Shown in pieces: positions 22,365 to 30,390 of a DNA stretch of 64,000 bases (position 1 is its first letter; each line of letters opens with the position of its first letter). The position numbers were made by a program, and so were the translations under genes. Location: contig NZ_JALJXJ010000011.1 in NCBI RefSeq assembly GCF_024170005.1, forward strand, positions 1 to 64,000, given 5' to 3'. The DNA is from Azospirillum lipoferum (GTDB lineage: Bacteria; Pseudomonadota; Alphaproteobacteria; Azospirillales; Azospirillaceae). Below the pieces are notes generated by a model. That model saw only the letters and a list, made by a program, of their open reading frames with translations, made no database searches and was not told the origin of the DNA.

Positions 22365-23236
22365 GCGGTCCTCCCGGCGTCGAGCGCGTCCAGCGCCAGC
22401 TGCCATTCGTGCGCGTCGACGCGGATGAAGTGGTTCTTTTCGCGGGCTTCGAGGAAGGGCACGCCCTTGCCCATCCTGGTGTCGCAGACGATCATCCGCG
22501 GCTTGGGCTCCGGGTGGGACTTGGCGGCGTCGAAGGCGGCGACCACCGCATCCATGTCGTTGCCGTCGACGCGCTGGACGAACCAGCCGAAGGCCTCCAG
22601 CTTGTCCACCAGCGGCTCGAACGCCATCACCTGGGTGGACGGGCCGTCGGCCTGCTGGTTGTTGACGTCGACGATGGCGATCAAATTGTCGAGCTTGTAA
22701 TGGGCGGCCGACATGATGGCCTCCCAGACGGAGCCTTCGTCCAGTTCGCCGTCGGAGAACAGGGTGTAGACGCGGCTGGCCGAGTTCTTGCGCTTCAGCC
22801 CCAGCCCGATGCCGACCGCGATGCCGAGGCCGAGGCCGAGCGAACCGCCCGACATCTCCATGCCCGGCGTGTAGGCGGCCATGCCCGACATCGGCAGGCG
22901 GCTGTCGTCGCTGCCGTAGGTTTCCAGCTCTTCGGCCGGGATGATGCCGGCCTCGATCAGGGCGGCGTAGAGCGCGATGGCGTAATGGCCGTTGGACAGC
23001 AGGAAGCGGTCGCGCTCCTCCCAGTGCGGGTCCTCGGGCCGGTACGTCATGGCGTGGAAGTAGGAGACCGCCAGCACGTCGGCGATGTCCAACGCCTGCC
23101 CGATATAGCCCTGGCCCTGCACTTCGCCCATCAGCAGGGCATTGCGGCGGATGCGGTAGGCGCGTTCGGCCAGTGGCACATTGTGCCCCAGCGGGGTGGT
23201 GTCGATTGCGGTGTCCACGGGAGGTGTCTCCAGCAT
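22361..23236 (-). CDS. Transketolase-like N-terminal (thiamine diphosphate-binding) subunit
   Basis: 291 residues. The ThDP motif GDG...NN is present as SDGELDEGSVWEAIMSAAHY followed by VDVNNQQADG. Also present are FLLSNGHYAIALYAAL and the glycine-rich SGGSLGLGLGIAVGIGLG. Partner of the overlapping C-terminal subunit. It starts 7 bp after the SDR gene. A GTG at 23218, behind GGAG with 9-nt spacing, is an alternative start. Confidence 0.92.
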   Translation of the reverse strand: MLETPPVDTAIDTTPLGHNVPLAERAYRIRRNALLMGEVQGQGYIGQALDIADVLAVSYFHAMTYRPEDPHWEERDRFLLSNGHYAIALYAALIEAGIIPAEELETYGSDDSRLPMSGMAAYTPGMEMSGGSLGLGLGIAVGIGLGLKRKNSASRVYTLFSDGELDEGSVWEAIMSAAHYKLDNLIAIVDVNNQQADGPSTQVMAFEPLVDKLEAFGWFVQRVDGNDMDAVVAAFDAAKSHPEPKPRMIVCDTRMGKGVPFLEAREKNHFIRVDAHEWQLALDALDAGRTA

Positions 23237-23243
23237 TTCGGGA

Positions 23244-23993
23244 TCAGTGGATCAGCATGCCGCCATTGACGTCGAGCGTGGCGCCGGTGACGTAGGAGGA
23301 CAGCTCGGACGCCAGGAACAGGCAGGAGCGGGCTACGTCGTCAGCGTCGCCCAGCCGGTTCAGCGGGATACCCTTCAGGATTTCCGCCCGCAGTTCCGGG
23401 GTCAGCTTGTCGCCGGTGATGTCGGTCTGGATCAGGCCGGGCGTGACCGAGTTGACGCGGACATTGTCCGGGCCCAGCTCGCGCGCCATCGCCTTGGCGA
23501 GACCCAGAACGCCGGCCTTGGCCGCGCTGTAGTGCGGACCGCCGAAGATGCCGCCGCCGCGCTGCGCCGACACCGACGAGATGCAGACGATGGACCCGGA
23601 CTTGCGCTCCCGCATATGGGGGACGACGGCCTGGCTCATGTAGAGCGTCCCGCGCAGGCTGACGTCGGTCACCGCCTCGTAGTTCTTCGGGCCGATGTCC
23701 ATGAACTTCAGCGGCTGGGTGATGCCGGCGTTGTTGACCAGCACGTCGATGCGGCCGAACTCCTCGACCACGCGGGCCGCGGCGGCGAAGCACGCCTCCC
23801 GGTCGGTCACGTCGCAGGCGAGGCCGCGATGGGCTTCACCCAGTTCGGCGGCGGCTTCGGCAGCCTGGGCACCGTCCAGGTCCAGGATAATCGCGCGCCC
23901 GCCATGCAGCGCGAAGAGCTTGGCGGTCGCCCGGCCGATGCCACGGCGCGACGCTGCACCGGTGATCACGCAGACCTTGTTGGACAGCAGCAT
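23244..23993 (-). CDS. Short-chain dehydrogenase/reductase (SDR)
   Basis: 249 residues, a classical SDR: cofactor motif TGAASRRGIG (11-20), NNAG (87-90), catalytic Ser140 and Tyr155-x3-Lys159 (YSAAK), and the C-terminal LSSYVTGATLDVNGG. First gene of the operon containing the split transketolase and TRAP transporter; a strong AGAGGAAG precedes the start. It probably interconverts a polyol or hydroxyacid and its keto form to feed the transketolase (inference). Divergent from the LysR gene. Confidence 0.92.
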   Translation of the reverse strand: MLLSNKVCVITGAASRRGIGRATAKLFALHGGRAIILDLDGAQAAEAAAELGEAHRGLACDVTDREACFAAAARVVEEFGRIDVLVNNAGITQPLKFMDIGPKNYEAVTDVSLRGTLYMSQAVVPHMRERKSGSIVCISSVSAQRGGGIFGGPHYSAAKAGVLGLAKAMARELGPDNVRVNSVTPGLIQTDITGDKLTPELRAEILKGIPLNRLGDADDVARSCLFLASELSSYVTGATLDVNGGMLIH

Positions 23994-24100
23994 GGTCGCT
24001 TCCTCTTTTTGAAGCAGGCTCCGCCGTGGCGGCTTTTCGGGTGCCGCGACGAAGCATCGAAATTGTTGGGGGTTTGTTGGCTACTGAGTGTGTTTGCCGT

Positions 24101-24128
24101 GATCGGCTGATGGTTTGTTCAGCCGATC
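24101..24128. promoter_or_regulatory. Perfect 10-bp inverted repeat between the divergent SDR and LysR genes
   Basis: GATCGGCTGA (24101-24110) and TCAGCCGATC (24119-24128) are perfect reverse complements separated by 8 nt. Lying between divergently transcribed genes, it is a strong candidate operator, for the LysR protein or another regulator. A cruciform or leader hairpin is the alternative. Confidence 0.5.
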
Positions 24129-24143
24129 GTTGAGGAGATATTA

Positions 24144-24179
24144 TGATCTTGAGGTGAGCCTGACAAACGAATAAGATCA
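24144..24179. promoter_or_regulatory. 7-bp inverted repeat in the SDR-LysR intergenic region
   Basis: TGATCTT (24144-24150) and AAGATCA (24173-24179) form a dyad with a 22-nt spacer in the AT-rich gap. A possible secondary regulator site; weaker than the one at 24101-24128. Confidence 0.3.
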
Positions 24180-24184
24180 CCAAT

Positions 24185-24203
24185 AGATGAGGTAAATTCA
24201 TCT
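24185..24203. promoter_or_regulatory. LysR-type dyad just upstream of the LysR start
   Basis: AGATGA (24185-24190) and TCATCT (24198-24203) flank a 7-nt spacer; the dyad contains the T-N11-A pattern bound by LysR regulators. It ends 10 nt before the ATG at 24214, a position suiting autorepression. Confidence 0.35.
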
Positions 24204-24213
24204 GAATGCTGCG

Positions 24214-25140
24214 ATGCAAAGACGGGTTTCGATCAAGGCTCTTCAGGCCTTCGAGGCTGCCGCGAGGCTGCAATCCTTCGCCACTGCGGCGCAGGATCTC
24301 GGCCTGACGCCGTCGGCAATCAGCCATCAGGTGAAAATCCTGGAGGAGCAGCTGGGCTTTCCGCTGTTCCATCGGGTGCACCGGTCGGTGACGCTGACCG
24401 ACGCGGGGCGGGCTTATGCTGCGGAGATCATCGCTGCCTTCGCCCGCATCGACGCCGCCACCCGCAACGCCACCACCGCCGGTGCCGGCACCACGATCCT
24501 GACGGTTCGTTCGATGCCGAGCTTCGCCACCCAATGGCTGATGCCGCGCCTGAACCGCGTGAAGGAACTGCACCCTGCCATCGACATTCGGCTGCAAGCC
24601 TCGGTCTCACCCATCGACCTGACGACGGGGGCGGTGGACATCGACATCCGCTACAATCCCGGTCCGCCGCCGTCCGGCTGCGTGATGGCCCAGTTCCCGG
24701 AGGACACCATCGTGCCGATGTGTGCTCCGGAGCTGGCCAGCGGCCTGAACCCGATCCGCAGGCCGCAGGACCTGAGGCATCACATCCTGATCCATTCGGA
24801 AATCAACATCGTCGGCTGGCGCGACTGGGCGCGCCGGCACCGCGGCGTGCAGCTGGACATGGAGCGCGGCCTGCGTTTCGACCGGTCCTTCATGGCGATC
24901 AACGCCGCGGTGAACGGTATGGGGGTTTGCCTGGACAGCCTTCTGCTCGCCCGGCGGGAGCTTGAGTCGGGCAAACTGGTGATCCCGTTCCCGTCCCGGC
25001 CGCTCAAGGCCCAGGGACATGGCTTCGTGACCTTGAAGTCGTCCTTCGACCTGCCGAAGGTCCGGCTCTTTCGAGACTGGTTGTTCGATGAACTGGAGGA
25101 CTGCCGCCAGTGGGAGGAACGCTACCTCGCATCCCCGTAG
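24214..25140 (+). CDS. LysR-family transcriptional regulator (GcvA-like)
   Basis: 308 residues. N-terminal winged helix (KALQAFEAAARLQSFATAAQDLGLTPSAISHQVKILEEQLG, helix-turn-helix about 20-40) and a C-terminal LysR substrate-binding domain of the GcvA/TrpI subtype (TTGAVDIDIRYNPGPPP). Divergent from the SDR/transketolase/TRAP operon, the typical place for its activator. Inducer unknown. It ends 17 bp before the convergent LacI gene; no terminator is obvious there. Confidence 0.92.
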   Translation: MQRRVSIKALQAFEAAARLQSFATAAQDLGLTPSAISHQVKILEEQLGFPLFHRVHRSVTLTDAGRAYAAEIIAAFARIDAATRNATTAGAGTTILTVRSMPSFATQWLMPRLNRVKELHPAIDIRLQASVSPIDLTTGAVDIDIRYNPGPPPSGCVMAQFPEDTIVPMCAPELASGLNPIRRPQDLRHHILIHSEINIVGWRDWARRHRGVQLDMERGLRFDRSFMAINAAVNGMGVCLDSLLLARRELESGKLVIPFPSRPLKAQGHGFVTLKSSFDLPKVRLFRDWLFDELEDCRQWEERYLASP

Positions 25141-25157
25141 GAGGCGGCAACGCCGCG

Positions 25158-26186
25158 TTAATGGTGTGGGGCCGCCGTCGTCCCGCGGCGGATCAGGGTC
25201 GGTACCAGCGGCGGGGTGGCGGCCGGCTGGCCCCCTTCCAGGCAGGCGAGCAGATAGTCGGCGGCGCGGCGGCCCATCTCGTGATTGTCGATGTGCATGG
25301 TGGTCAGCGGTGGGTCGAGCTGGCGGCTGATGGCGATGTCGTCGAAGCCGGTGATGCTGAGATCCCGCGGCACCGACAGCCCCATCGCCCGTGCCTCCAG
25401 CAGGGCACCGATCGCGAGATAATCATTGCCGCAGATCACAGCGGTCGGCGTCGGGTCGGTCGTCAGCATGGCGCGCACGCTCTGACGGCCGAAATCGATG
25501 CTCCACTCCCCTTCACACAGATGTTGCGGGCGGATGCCGAAACCGCGTTCGGCCAGCGCCTCTCGCACGCCGTCCAGGCGCGCGGCGACGCGGTCGTTGC
25601 CGGCCGTCGGCTGGATGATGACCCCGATCGATTCGTGGCCGAGGTCGAGCAGGTGGCGGGCGATGGTGTGGAAGGCCTGCCGGTTGTCGAAGCCGACGCA
25701 GGCATGCGGGCTGTCCGGCCGGTGGCTGTAGGTGACGACATAGGGAATGTGCCGGGCCCGGATGCCGGCGAACAGTTCCGGCCGGTGGGCCTCGCCGACG
25801 ATCGCCAGCGCCTCCACCCCGCGGGCCAGCATCGCCTGGACGTCGTGGACCGCCTGATCCTGGTCGTAGTTGAAGCAGCTCAGCAGAAGCGTGATGCCGC
25901 GTTCGGCGAAGGCCGTCTGCATCGCTCCGACCTGGGCGGCGAACACCTCGTTGTCGAGGGTGGGGATCACCGCCCCGACGATGGATGTGCGGCGGCGGGC
26001 CAGCGCGCTGCCGGCGGCATGCGGCATCCAGCCCATCGCCTTGGCGGTTGCCAGCACGCGTTCGCGGATCGCCGGGGCGACCTTTTCCGGATTGTTGAAG
26101 GCGCGCGAAACGGTGGCGATCGACACCTCCGCAGCCGCGGCAACGTCCACCGCGCGGGGCGGGCGTCCAGGCTTCGGCTCTGACAT
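25158..26186 (-). CDS. LacI-family transcriptional regulator
   Basis: 342 residues when started at the ATG at 26186 (GGAG 9 nt before); ATGs at 26195 and 26201 are alternatives. The N-terminal LacI helix-turn-helix reads AVDVAAAAEVSIATVSRAFNNPEKV, followed by the hinge and a periplasmic-binding-protein-like sensor domain ending FDDIAISRQLDPPLTTMHIDNHEMGRRAA. Divergent from the TRAP/DapA-family operon, with two LacI-type operators in the gap, so it most likely represses that operon and itself until a sugar-acid-like inducer binds. Confidence 0.93.
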   Translation of the reverse strand: MSEPKPGRPPRAVDVAAAAEVSIATVSRAFNNPEKVAPAIRERVLATAKAMGWMPHAAGSALARRRTSIVGAVIPTLDNEVFAAQVGAMQTAFAERGITLLLSCFNYDQDQAVHDVQAMLARGVEALAIVGEAHRPELFAGIRARHIPYVVTYSHRPDSPHACVGFDNRQAFHTIARHLLDLGHESIGVIIQPTAGNDRVAARLDGVREALAERGFGIRPQHLCEGEWSIDFGRQSVRAMLTTDPTPTAVICGNDYLAIGALLEARAMGLSVPRDLSITGFDDIAISRQLDPPLTTMHIDNHEMGRRAADYLLACLEGGQPAATPPLVPTLIRRGTTAAPHH

Positions 26187-26221
26187 CGCCGACATCTCCA
26201 TGGGGGCGTGAACCTGTCGGT

Positions 26222-26235
26222 TGAAAGCGGTTACA
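26222..26235. promoter_or_regulatory. LacI-type operator (lacI-proximal)
   Basis: TGAAAGCGGTTACA matches the LacI/PurR-family consensus TGNAANCGNTTNCA. It lies about 36 bp before the regulator start, near a TTGACG -35-like box on the minus strand (26250-26255), consistent with autoregulation. Confidence 0.6.
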
Positions 26236-26263
26236 TATCCTTCATGCTGCGTCAAGTTTGCTG

Positions 26264-26292
26264 TTGCATCAGTCCGTATCACGATCTATGTA
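26264..26292 (+). promoter_or_regulatory. Candidate promoter of the TRAP/aldolase operon
   Basis: TTGCAT (26264-26269), 17-nt spacer, TATGTA (26287-26292). The -10 element overlaps the palindromic operator at 26289-26302, so bound repressor would block polymerase. Confidence 0.45.
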
Positions 26293-26302
26293 AGCGCTTA
26301 CA
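26289..26302. promoter_or_regulatory. LacI-type operator, perfect palindrome (dctP-proximal)
   Basis: TGTAAGCGCTTACA is a perfect 14-bp palindrome with a central CG, extended to 16 bp by the flanking A/T pair (26288-26303). It matches the LacI-family consensus and lies 67 bp from the second operator (centre to centre), which would allow looping. Confidence 0.7.
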
Positions 26303-26402
26303 TCGACGGTGCCGGTCCTGTGGAGGTGTCACGTCCCGGCCCGTTTTCCCACGGCAATCCGCAAAGGCCCGCCTCTGAACGGGCCGTATCAGGAGGAATG
26401 GT

Positions 26403-27425
26403 ATGCGCAACGGTCTTCAGGCAGTTCTGGCGAGCGCCGTCACGGCGGGCATGCTGCTGTTCGGTGGCGTGGGCAATGCGGCGGAGATCGGCGCGCACAC
26501 CATGAAGCTGGCCAGCGCCGGGGCCGACGGCTCGCCGCTGGCGCTGGGCATGGCGAAGTTCGCCGAGATCGTGAAGGAGAAGAGCGGCGGGAAGATCAAG
26601 GTCCAGCTCTTCACCAACGGCGTGCTGGGCGGCGACGTGCAGATGATCTCGGCTTTGCAGGGCGGCATCGTCGAGATGACGGTGCTGAATGCCGGGCTGC
26701 TGTCGAGCCTGGACGACAATTTCGTGATGGTCGACCTGCCGTTCCAGTTCGAATCGCCGAAGGTGGCCGACGCGGTGATGGACGGGCCGGTGGGCAAGAC
26801 CCTGCTGGACAAGCTGTCGGCCAAGGGGCTGGTCGGGCTCGGCTATTGGGAGCTGGGCTTCCGCCAGCTGACCAACAGCCGCCGTCCGATCGCCACCGTG
26901 GAGGACATCGCCGGCCTGAAGATCCGCGTCGTGCAGTCGCCGATCTACATCGACCTGTTCAATACGCTGGGCGCCAACGCCGTGCCGCTGCCCTTCCCGG
27001 AGGTCTACACCGCGCTGGAAAGCAAGACGGTCGATGGCCAGGAGAATCCGGCTCCCAGCATCCTGACCGCCAAGCTGAACGAGGTGCAGAAGTACCTGAC
27101 GCTCAGCAACCACATGTACAACCCGCAGGCCGTCCTGGTCGGCGCCAAGTTCTGGGCCAAGCTGAACGAGGACGAGCGCAAGCTGATCCAGGACGCCACG
27201 CTGGAGGCCCGCGACTATGAGCGCCGCGTCTCGCGCGAGCAGGCGAGCAAGGCGGTGGAGGAGCTGAAGGCGAAGGGCATGACTGTCACCGAACTGGCCC
27301 CGGCGGAGATCGAGAAGTTCCGCGCCAAGATCCGCCCGGTGGTGGAGAAGTTCTCGCAGAAGGTCGACCCCGCCCTGATGGCCCAGGCCCAGGCCGAGAT
27401 CGCCAAGGCGCGCGCCGCCCAGTGA
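26403..27425 (+). CDS. dctP: TRAP transporter substrate-binding protein (DctP family)
   Basis: 340 residues with a Sec signal peptide ending GNAAE (about 24-28). DctP-family motifs: FTNGVLGGDVQMISALQGGIVEM, GLKIRVVQSPIY with the conserved Arg, and SKTVDGQENPAPSI. AGGAGGAA precedes the ATG at ideal spacing. First gene of a LacI-controlled operon with a DapA-family enzyme, dctQ and dctM. Confidence 0.93.
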   Translation: MRNGLQAVLASAVTAGMLLFGGVGNAAEIGAHTMKLASAGADGSPLALGMAKFAEIVKEKSGGKIKVQLFTNGVLGGDVQMISALQGGIVEMTVLNAGLLSSLDDNFVMVDLPFQFESPKVADAVMDGPVGKTLLDKLSAKGLVGLGYWELGFRQLTNSRRPIATVEDIAGLKIRVVQSPIYIDLFNTLGANAVPLPFPEVYTALESKTVDGQENPAPSILTAKLNEVQKYLTLSNHMYNPQAVLVGAKFWAKLNEDERKLIQDATLEARDYERRVSREQASKAVEELKAKGMTVTELAPAEIEKFRAKIRPVVEKFSQKVDPALMAQAQAEIAKARAAQ

Positions 27426-27518
27426 ATGCTGGCGGACCGGCGGGCGGACCAGCCCGCCGGCCTCGTGCCCGATAGCCCCCAGTAAGTTCCGCATTCCCTC
27501 CCGACTGGAAGAGTTCCC

Positions 27519-28457
27519 ATGGCGCAGCGCATTGACGGCATCATTCCGGTGATGCTGACCCCCTTCACCGATGCCGGCGAGATCGATTATCCGGGGCTGG
27601 CCCGCCTGATCGAGTGGTATCTGGCCAACGGCGCCGACGCCCTGTTCGCCGTCTGCCAGTCGAGCGAGATGCAGTTCCTGTCGCTGGCCGAGCGGGTGGA
27701 ACTGGCGAAATTCGTCGTCACCACCGTTAACGGCCGGGTGCCGGTGGTGGTGTCGGGCCACATCAGCGACGATCTCGACACTCAGGTCGAGGAACTGACG
27801 GCGATGGCCGCCACCGGTGGCGACGCGCTGGTGCTGGTGACCAACCACCTCGACCCGAAGAACGAGGGAAGCGACGCGTTCCGCCGCCACTTGTCGTACC
27901 TGCTGGAGCGGCTGCCGAGCGACATCCCGCTGGGCCTCTACGAATGCCCGGCGCCCTACCGCCGGCTGCTGAGCGACGAGGAGCTGCGGCTGTGCATCGA
28001 CAGCGGCCGCTTCGTCCTGCTGAAGGACGTCAGCTGCGATCTGCCGACGGTGACCCGCCGGCTGAAGATCGCCGAGGGCTCCGGCCTCGCCATCATCAAC
28101 GCCAACGCCGCCATCGCCCGCGACGCCATGCGGGCGGGTTCGCCGGGCTTCACCGGTGTCTTCACCAATATCCACCCGGATCTCTACCGTTGGATGCGGC
28201 TGTCGGGCGACCGCCATCCCGAGCTGGCGGATGAGCTGGCGACTTTCCTGGTGGTGGCCGCGGTTTCGGAAAGCCTGGGCTATCCGGCCTTCGCCAAGAT
28301 GTACCACCAGCGCCTCGGCACCTTCGGGTCGATCCGCTGCCGGGTGATCCAGTACGACGTGCGCGAACGCTTCTGGGCGCTCGACGCCGTGCTCGACAAA
28401 GTGGTCGCCGGCACTGACGCCTTCCGCGCAAAGATCGCGGCCCTGCCGGCCGAATGA
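27519..28457 (+). CDS. Dihydrodipicolinate synthase (DapA)/N-acetylneuraminate lyase family aldolase or dehydratase
   Basis: 312 residues, a (beta/alpha)8 class I aldolase. Schiff-base Lys169 in FVLLKDVSCD and Tyr141 in GLYECPAPY are in the family positions. The usual GTTGE loop is replaced by VCQSSEMQ (45-52), so it is not an ordinary lysine-biosynthesis DapA. Its place between dctP and dctQ of a TRAP system under a LacI regulator points to catabolism of an imported keto-sugar acid or similar compound (inference). Confidence 0.88.
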   Translation: MAQRIDGIIPVMLTPFTDAGEIDYPGLARLIEWYLANGADALFAVCQSSEMQFLSLAERVELAKFVVTTVNGRVPVVVSGHISDDLDTQVEELTAMAATGGDALVLVTNHLDPKNEGSDAFRRHLSYLLERLPSDIPLGLYECPAPYRRLLSDEELRLCIDSGRFVLLKDVSCDLPTVTRRLKIAEGSGLAIINANAAIARDAMRAGSPGFTGVFTNIHPDLYRWMRLSGDRHPELADELATFLVVAAVSESLGYPAFAKMYHQRLGTFGSIRCRVIQYDVRERFWALDAVLDKVVAGTDAFRAKIAALPAE

Positions 28458-28500
28458 CCTGACGCGAGGTCCTGAACGAAAAACCAGAGGGAGGAAACGG

Positions 28501-29046
28501 ATGGGCCGCTTCATCGACGGGTATGTCTTCGTTCTGAAGGTCGCGATCGTGGCCTGTCTGGCCGGCATGCTGGTGCTGGTGTTCGGCAACGTGGTGCTGC
28601 GCTACGGCTTCAACAGCGGCATCACAGTGTCGGAGGAGCTGTCGCGGCTTCTCTTCGTCTGGATGACCTTCATGGGGGCGGTGGTGGCGCTGCACAAGCA
28701 CGGCCATCTCGGCATGGACACCATGGTCGCCCTGCTGCCCAGGACGGGTCGGCTGATCTGCTTCTGCGCCAGCCATCTGCTGATGATCTATGCGACCGGC
28801 CTGCTGCTCGGCGGCAGCTGGGACCAGACCCTGATCAACCTGTCGGTGACGGCGCCGGCCACCGGCCTGTCGATGGGGTTCTTCTATGGCTCCGGCGTGG
28901 TGTTCGGCGTCCTGGCCCTGGTGATCCTGGCGTTCAACCTCGTCCGCGCGCTGAGCGGCCGCCTGAATGATGGCGAGCTGATCACGGTGACGGAGTCCGA
29001 GGAGTCGGCCGACGCCGGGCATTCCCCCACCGGCCGGCACGCCTGA
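28501..29046 (+). CDS. dctQ: TRAP transporter small permease (DctQ family)
   Basis: 181 residues, four predicted membrane helices, DctQ signature VVLRYGFNSGITVSEELSRL. A strong GAGGGAGGAAA ribosome-binding site precedes the start. It follows the aldolase gene by 43 bp and precedes dctM by 33 bp. Confidence 0.92.
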   Translation: MGRFIDGYVFVLKVAIVACLAGMLVLVFGNVVLRYGFNSGITVSEELSRLLFVWMTFMGAVVALHKHGHLGMDTMVALLPRTGRLICFCASHLLMIYATGLLLGGSWDQTLINLSVTAPATGLSMGFFYGSGVVFGVLALVILAFNLVRALSGRLNDGELITVTESEESADAGHSPTGRHA

Positions 29047-29079
29047 TCCTGACAGCCCGAGCGTCAAGGAGCCTCTCCC

Positions 29080-30360
29080 ATGACCGTCACCGTCTTCCTC
29101 GGCTCCCTGCTGGGGGCCATGGCCATCGGCACGCCGATCGCCTTCGCGCTGCTGCTGTGCGGCGTCGCGCTGATGTTCCATCTCGACCTGTTCGACGCCC
29201 AGATCGTCGCCCAGAACGTCATCAACGGCGCCGACAGCTTCCCGCTGGTCGCCGTGCCCTTCTTCATGCTGGCGGGCGAGGTGATGAATGCCGGCGGCCT
29301 GTCGCGGCGCATCGTCGCCGTGGCGATGGCGCTGGTCGGCCATATCCGCGGCGGGCTCGGTTATGTCGCCATCCTCGCCTCCTGCATCCTCGCCAGCCTG
29401 TCCGGCTCGGCAGTGGCCGACGCCGCCGCCCTGTCGGCCCTGCTGGTGCCGATGATGGTGCGGGCCGGCCATGACAAGGCGCGCTCCTGCGGGCTGATCG
29501 CCGCCGGCGGCATCATCGCGCCGATCATTCCGCCCAGCATCGGCTTCATCCTGTTCGGCGTCGCGGCCAACGTGTCGATCACCAAGCTGTTCCTGGCCGG
29601 CATTTTCCCGGGCCTGATGCTGGGGCTTGGGCTGGTCGCCGCCTGGTGGCTGGTGGTCCGTCACGAGGATCTGGCCCCGCCGCCGCGTGCGACGAAGGGG
29701 GAGGTCGCGGCGGCGGTGAAGGACGGCTTCTGGGCGCTGATGCTGCCGGGCATCATCATCTTCGGCTTGAAGTTCGGCATCTTCACCCCGACCGAGGCGG
29801 CTGTGGTGGCGGCGGTCTATGCGCTGTTCGTCGCGGTGGTGGTCTATCGCGAACTGAAGCCGTCCCAGCTGTTCGAGCTGTTCGCCTCGGCGGCGACCAC
29901 CACGGCGGTGGTGATGTTCCTGGTGGCTGCCGCCATGGTGTCGGCCTGGATGATCACCATCGCCAACCTGCCGGCCCAGGTCGGCGAAATGCTGGAACCC
30001 TTCATGGGCAGCCCGACCCTGCTGATGGCCGCCATCATGGTGTTGGTGGTGATCGTCGGGACGGCGATGGACATGACGCCTACCATCCTGATCCTGACGC
30101 CGGTGCTGATGCCGGTGATCAAGCAGGCAGGCATCGATCCCGTCTATTTCGGCGTACTGTTCATCATCAACAACGCCATCGGCCTCATCACGCCGCCGGT
30201 CGGCACCGTGCTGAACGTGGTGGCCGGTGTGGCGAAACTGAATATGAGCAGCCTGATGCGCGGCGTCTGGCCCTTCCTGCTGGCCCAGTTGCTGGTGCTG
30301 ACGCTGCTGGTTCTGTTCCCGTCGCTGGTGACGGTCCCGGCCCGCTGGTTCGCGGGCTGA
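29080..30360 (+). CDS. dctM: TRAP transporter large permease (DctM family)
   Basis: 426 residues, strongly hydrophobic, with DctM motifs VPFFMLAGEVMNAGG, SGSAVADAAALSALLVP and IIPPSIGFILFG, and the C-terminal NNAIGLITPPVGTVLN. Normal family length. AAGGAG precedes the start. Last gene of the operon; it converges on the MFS gene 30 bp away. Confidence 0.94.
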   Translation: MTVTVFLGSLLGAMAIGTPIAFALLLCGVALMFHLDLFDAQIVAQNVINGADSFPLVAVPFFMLAGEVMNAGGLSRRIVAVAMALVGHIRGGLGYVAILASCILASLSGSAVADAAALSALLVPMMVRAGHDKARSCGLIAAGGIIAPIIPPSIGFILFGVAANVSITKLFLAGIFPGLMLGLGLVAAWWLVVRHEDLAPPPRATKGEVAAAVKDGFWALMLPGIIIFGLKFGIFTPTEAAVVAAVYALFVAVVVYRELKPSQLFELFASAATTTAVVMFLVAAAMVSAWMITIANLPAQVGEMLEPFMGSPTLLMAAIMVLVVIVGTAMDMTPTILILTPVLMPVIKQAGIDPVYFGVLFIINNAIGLITPPVGTVLNVVAGVAKLNMSSLMRGVWPFLLAQLLVLTLLVLFPSLVTVPARWFAG

Positions 30361-30390
30361 GCCGGATCTTTTCCGCTGCAGGCCGCCCGA

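Noticed and set aside
27519..28457. dapA of lysine biosynthesis
   Set aside because: The GTTGE loop is not conserved and the gene is inside a TRAP operon with a LacI regulator.
26298..28589. 763-codon open frame on the minus strand
   Set aside because: Opposite the convincing dctP and DapA-family genes; no domain recognised.
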